64,000 bases of DNA, from positions 1-64,000 of the forward strand of contig NZ_LGSZ01000045.1 in assembly GCF_001298265.1 (NCBI RefSeq). Direction: 5' to 3'. The number at the start of each line of letters is the position of its first letter. The stretch's first letter is position 1. Below are positions 61,657-64,000 of this stretch, in pieces. The DNA comes from Allobosea vaviloviae (GTDB lineage: Bacteria; Pseudomonadota; Alphaproteobacteria; Rhizobiales; Beijerinckiaceae). The notes below the pieces were generated by a model that had not been told where the DNA came from, ran no database searches, and worked only from the letters and a program-made list of their open reading frames with translations. The translations under genes and the position numbers were made by a program.

Positions 61657-61881
61657 CCTGTCCTCCCAGGTTGCGCCCCCATGTTGCCGCACGCAACACA
61701 ACTCCGCATCACTCTTCCGCATTATGGACAGATTCCCCAAGCCGCATAACCATCTGTTTTCATTGCTGCATTGCGAATTTTCATTCGCAGATGCGAGATT
61801 GCGTGGGCGGCCGCTTTGGGTCACGCCCAGCGCCCGTCGCGGGCATCCTCCGCCGACAATCTTCGATCGATCCGGCAAAAA
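61657..61881. other. Promoter-containing gap between small ORFs and fliF
   Basis: About 225 relatively AT-rich bases expected to hold the minus-strand promoter of the small ORF transcript and the fliF promoter region. No further gene is supported. Confidence 0.4.
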
Positions 61882-61897
61882 TTAACCGGGCGCTAAC
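61882..61897 (+). promoter_or_regulatory. CtrA-box-like site upstream of fliF
   Basis: TTAA-CCGGGCG-CTAAC matches TTAA-N7-TTAAC with a single mismatch, 76 bases before the GTG of fliF. Class II flagellar genes such as fliF are CtrA-controlled in Caulobacter and relatives, fitting the place. Confidence 0.6.
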
Positions 61898-61972
61898 CAC
61901 GCACCGGGAAAAACTTGCCTAGTGAGCCCGCTTCCAGGCGCGGCCACGATGGCTTTGTGAACGGATAGCGGC

Positions 61973-63643
61973 GTGAGCGGCATCGTCGAACAGTTCTCGA
62001 GATTCGGAGCGGCACGCCTGGCGGCCATGCTCGCGGTGACGCTCGGGCTCGTCGGCTTCTTCGGCTTCGTCATGCTGAAGGTGTCCCAGCCTGCCATGGG
62101 CGTGCTGTTCTCCGATCTTTCGCAGCAAGACGTCAGCGCGATCCTCAAGGACCTCGACACCCGCAATGTGAAGTATGAGCTGCGCGGCGACGGTCAGACC
62201 GTGCTCGTCGCCAAGGCCGACGTCCCGCGCCTGAGGCTCGACCTCGCAAGCAAGGGCATCCCTGCCGGCGGCGGTGTCGGCTACGAGATCTTCGACAAGG
62301 GCGACGCCTTCTCCTCGACGAGCTTCGTCCAGAACATCAATCATCTGCGCGCGCTGGAAGGCGAGTTGTCGCGCACCATCAGGTCGATCAGCCGGGTCCA
62401 GGCGGCGCGGGTGCACCTCGTCATCCCGGAGAAGCGCCTGTTCGAGCGTGACCGCGAGCCGCCGCGGGCCTCGATCGCGCTGAAGCTGGCGGGCGAGCTC
62501 GATGCAGCCCAGGTCCGGGCCGTGCGCCATCTCGTCGCCTCGGCCGTCGACGGCCTCAAGCCGGAGCGCGTCTCAATTGTCGACGAGCGTGGGCGGCTGC
62601 TGGCCGACGGCGCGCAGGGCGATAATGGCATTGCCGGCCTCGGCATCGAGGAACGGCAGGTCGGAATCGAGAAACGGCTCAAGAACCAGATCGAGGACAT
62701 CGTCGCCAGCATCGTCGGCCACGGCCGGGCGAGGGTGCAGGTGTCGGCGGCGCTCGACAGCAACCGCATCGAGAGCCGCTCTGAAACCTTCGATCCCGAA
62801 AGCCGGGTCGTCCGTTCCAGCCAGAACCGCACCGAAGCCTCGACGACCTCGGAAGGCGGGGGCGCCGTGACCGTGGGCAATGAGCTGCCGGGCGCCCAGC
62901 AGGGCCAGGGCGGCGCGGCTCCGAAGGACGCCACGCAGAAGAACGAGGAGGTCGTCAACTACGAGATTTCGCGCACGACCCGCACCGAAGTTCTGGAAGG
63001 CGGCCGGGTCAAGAAGCTCTCGGTCGCCGTGCTGGTCGACGGCACTTACACGCGCAGCCCCAATGGCGATGTCAGCTATCAGCCCCGCAGCAACGAGGAC
63101 CTCGAGCGCATCGGCCAGCTGGTCCGCTCGGCGGTCGGTTTCGACGACGGCCGCGGCGACAAGATCGAAGTCGTCAATCTGCGCTTCGCCGAAGCTCCTC
63201 CGGCGGTGACCGATCTTGTCGAGCAGAGCCTGGTGCAGCAGCTCCTCTCCTTCACCAAGGAGGATCTGGTCCGCTTCGCCGAGCTCGGCGTCATTTCGCT
63301 GCTGACGCTGATCGTGCTGATGGTCGTGGTGCGGCCGCTGCTCAAACAGGTTCTCGCGCCCGAAGCCGGCGTCGCGAGGGCCTTGCCGGCCTTCATGCGC
63401 GGCGGCGCGATGGTCCCGGTCGAGACGACCGGCGATCCGGCCGGTCAGCGATCGCTGACGGCCGCCGGCGGCATGCCCATCGACGTCGAGTCTCCCCATT
63501 CAGACCGCATGCTGGCCGTGGCCCAGATCAAGGGCCAGCTCAAGGCCCAGTCGGTCGAGAAGATCGGCAACATGGTTTCGCAGAACCCGGCCGACAGCGT
63601 CGCGGTGCTGCGGACCTGGATTCATGAGAAGTCCCTGGCATGA
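61973..63643 (+). CDS. fliF: Flagellar MS-ring protein FliF
   Basis: 556 residues from a GTG start. TM1 at ~18-40 (AMLAVTLGLVGFFGFVML). YscJ/FliF domain: VLFSDLSQQDVSAILKDL, GYEIFDKGDAFSSTSFVQNIN and the RVHLVIPEKRLF block. Middle beta-collar region, then TM2 near 440-460 (ELGVISLLTLIVLMVVVRPL). The cytoplasmic tail ends PADSVAVLRTWIHEKS, which binds FliG. It builds the MS ring. Precedes fliG by 14 bases. Confidence 0.96.
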   Translation: MSGIVEQFSRFGAARLAAMLAVTLGLVGFFGFVMLKVSQPAMGVLFSDLSQQDVSAILKDLDTRNVKYELRGDGQTVLVAKADVPRLRLDLASKGIPAGGGVGYEIFDKGDAFSSTSFVQNINHLRALEGELSRTIRSISRVQAARVHLVIPEKRLFERDREPPRASIALKLAGELDAAQVRAVRHLVASAVDGLKPERVSIVDERGRLLADGAQGDNGIAGLGIEERQVGIEKRLKNQIEDIVASIVGHGRARVQVSAALDSNRIESRSETFDPESRVVRSSQNRTEASTTSEGGGAVTVGNELPGAQQGQGGAAPKDATQKNEEVVNYEISRTTRTEVLEGGRVKKLSVAVLVDGTYTRSPNGDVSYQPRSNEDLERIGQLVRSAVGFDDGRGDKIEVVNLRFAEAPPAVTDLVEQSLVQQLLSFTKEDLVRFAELGVISLLTLIVLMVVVRPLLKQVLAPEAGVARALPAFMRGGAMVPVETTGDPAGQRSLTAAGGMPIDVESPHSDRMLAVAQIKGQLKAQSVEKIGNMVSQNPADSVAVLRTWIHEKSLA

Positions 63644-63657
63644 GGGGTCATTGAGCC

Positions 63658-64000
63658 ATGGCTGAAGCACGATCCCTCGCGACGCGAAACGGGGGCCTCA
63701 GCGACGACGGCGCTATCGAGGGCGGCGGCATCGGCGTCACCACCGTTGCGGACATGACGGGCCCGCAGCGGGCGGCGGTGATCCTGCTCGTGCTCGGCGA
63801 GGAGCACGGCAAGACGATCTGGTCGGAGTTCGACGACGAGGAAATCCGGATCATCACCCGGGCGATGGCGGAGCTCGGCACGGTCGACGCCGACGAAGTC
63901 GAGCGCCTGATGCTGGACTTCGTCGGCAAGCTGTCGAGCGCGGGTGCCGTGACCGGCTCCTTCGACCGCACCATCTCGCTGCTCGAAAAGATCCTGCCGA
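63658..64000 (+). CDS. fliG: Flagellar motor switch protein FliG, 3' end outside window
   Basis: First 114 residues. After a ~30-residue leader the N-terminal FliG domain reads MTGPQRAAVILLVLGEEHGKTIWSEFDDEEIR (core GPQRAAVILLVLGEE), then ITRAMAELGTVDADEVE. This part binds the FliF tail. The torque-generating C-domain lies beyond the window. Cotranscribed with fliF. Confidence 0.95.
   Translation, partial: MAEARSLATRNGGLSDDGAIEGGGIGVTTVADMTGPQRAAVILLVLGEEHGKTIWSEFDDEEIRIITRAMAELGTVDADEVERLMLDFVGKLSSAGAVTGSFDRTISLLEKILP

Noticed and set aside
61573..61878. Longer 101-residue minus-strand frame ending with the small membrane peptide
   Set aside because: The upstream 74 residues are not hydrophobic or conserved-looking and lack a Shine-Dalgarno; the ATG at 61656 has the strong site.
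1..64000. CRISPR array, rRNA operon or complete prophage
   Set aside because: No regularly spaced direct repeats, no rRNA sequence and no capsid, portal or terminase genes were seen on either strand.

Overview
The window looks like chromosomal DNA of a high-GC, flagellated alphaproteobacterium of the Hyphomicrobiales. The evidence is a fliK-flgD-sciP-fliF-fliG block with CtrA-like boxes, a PmtA-type methyltransferase, several Bug/TTT, Dpp-type and polar amino-acid transport systems, FCD-GntR and Lrp regulators, and palindromic intergenic repeats of the rhizobial type. A Bosea-like genome is my best guess from gene content and style; no rRNA or marker gene here proves it.

Layout. (1) 1-3.1 kb: end of an AhpD-like gene, an isolated DUF2793 tail-type protein and an FkbM methyltransferase. 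(2) 3.1-8.8 kb: sugar-acid catabolism, with an L-arabonate-type IlvD/Edd dehydratase, a DHDPS-family enzyme, an FCD-GntR regulator, a divergent Bug solute-binding protein and an RraA-family protein. Overlapping palindromes sit in the divergent promoter. (3) 9-11.6 kb: a membrane-anchored chemoreceptor and a UDP-glucuronate 4-epimerase, convergent. (4) 11.7-25.7 kb: a large scavenging unit. A 2-hydroxyacid dehydrogenase, a gamma-glutamyltransferase-like Ntn hydrolase, a creatininase-family amidohydrolase, a flavin reductase and an FCD-GntR regulator lie on the minus strand. A complete Dpp-type importer with two embedded amidohydrolases lies on the plus strand. (5) 25.7-28 kb: a deletion scar where a broken BtpA-like gene and a 5'-truncated PotB-like permease meet head to head, followed by an intact PotC-like permease. 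(6) 28-36 kb: MBL hydrolase, an acyl-CoA module (CoA transferase, acyl-CoA dehydrogenase, MaoC/FAS1-like hydratase), a LysR remnant, aldehyde and alcohol dehydrogenases and a small lipoprotein.

(7) 36.2-56.3 kb: probable integrated segment. A 15-bp exact copy of the 3' end of tRNA-Met lies at 36205-36219, in the same orientation as the intact tRNA-Met at 56316-56392. An IS3-family element abuts the first copy, and degenerate LysR and large serine recombinase genes lie next to the tRNA. The segment holds an Lrp-controlled catabolic operon (TPP enzyme, saccharopine-dehydrogenase-like protein, polar amino-acid ABC importer, an SDR lacking YxxxK, an enolase-superfamily enzyme). It also holds a DevABC/MacB-like exporter, small secreted proteins, a sterol-desaturase-family protein and a divergent OmpR/EnvZ-type two-component system.

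(8) 56.3-64 kb: conserved backbone with tRNA-Met, PmtA-like methyltransferase, mnmA and the flagellar genes, with sciP (CtrA inhibitor) between flgD and fliF. Between sciP and fliF, on the opposite strand, lie two overlapping tiny ORFs with a strong Shine-Dalgarno and a clear intrinsic terminator.

Most genes are tightly packed, often with 4-bp ATGA/GTGA overlaps, so operon assignments are fairly secure. Substrates of the catabolic units cannot be fixed from sequence alone.
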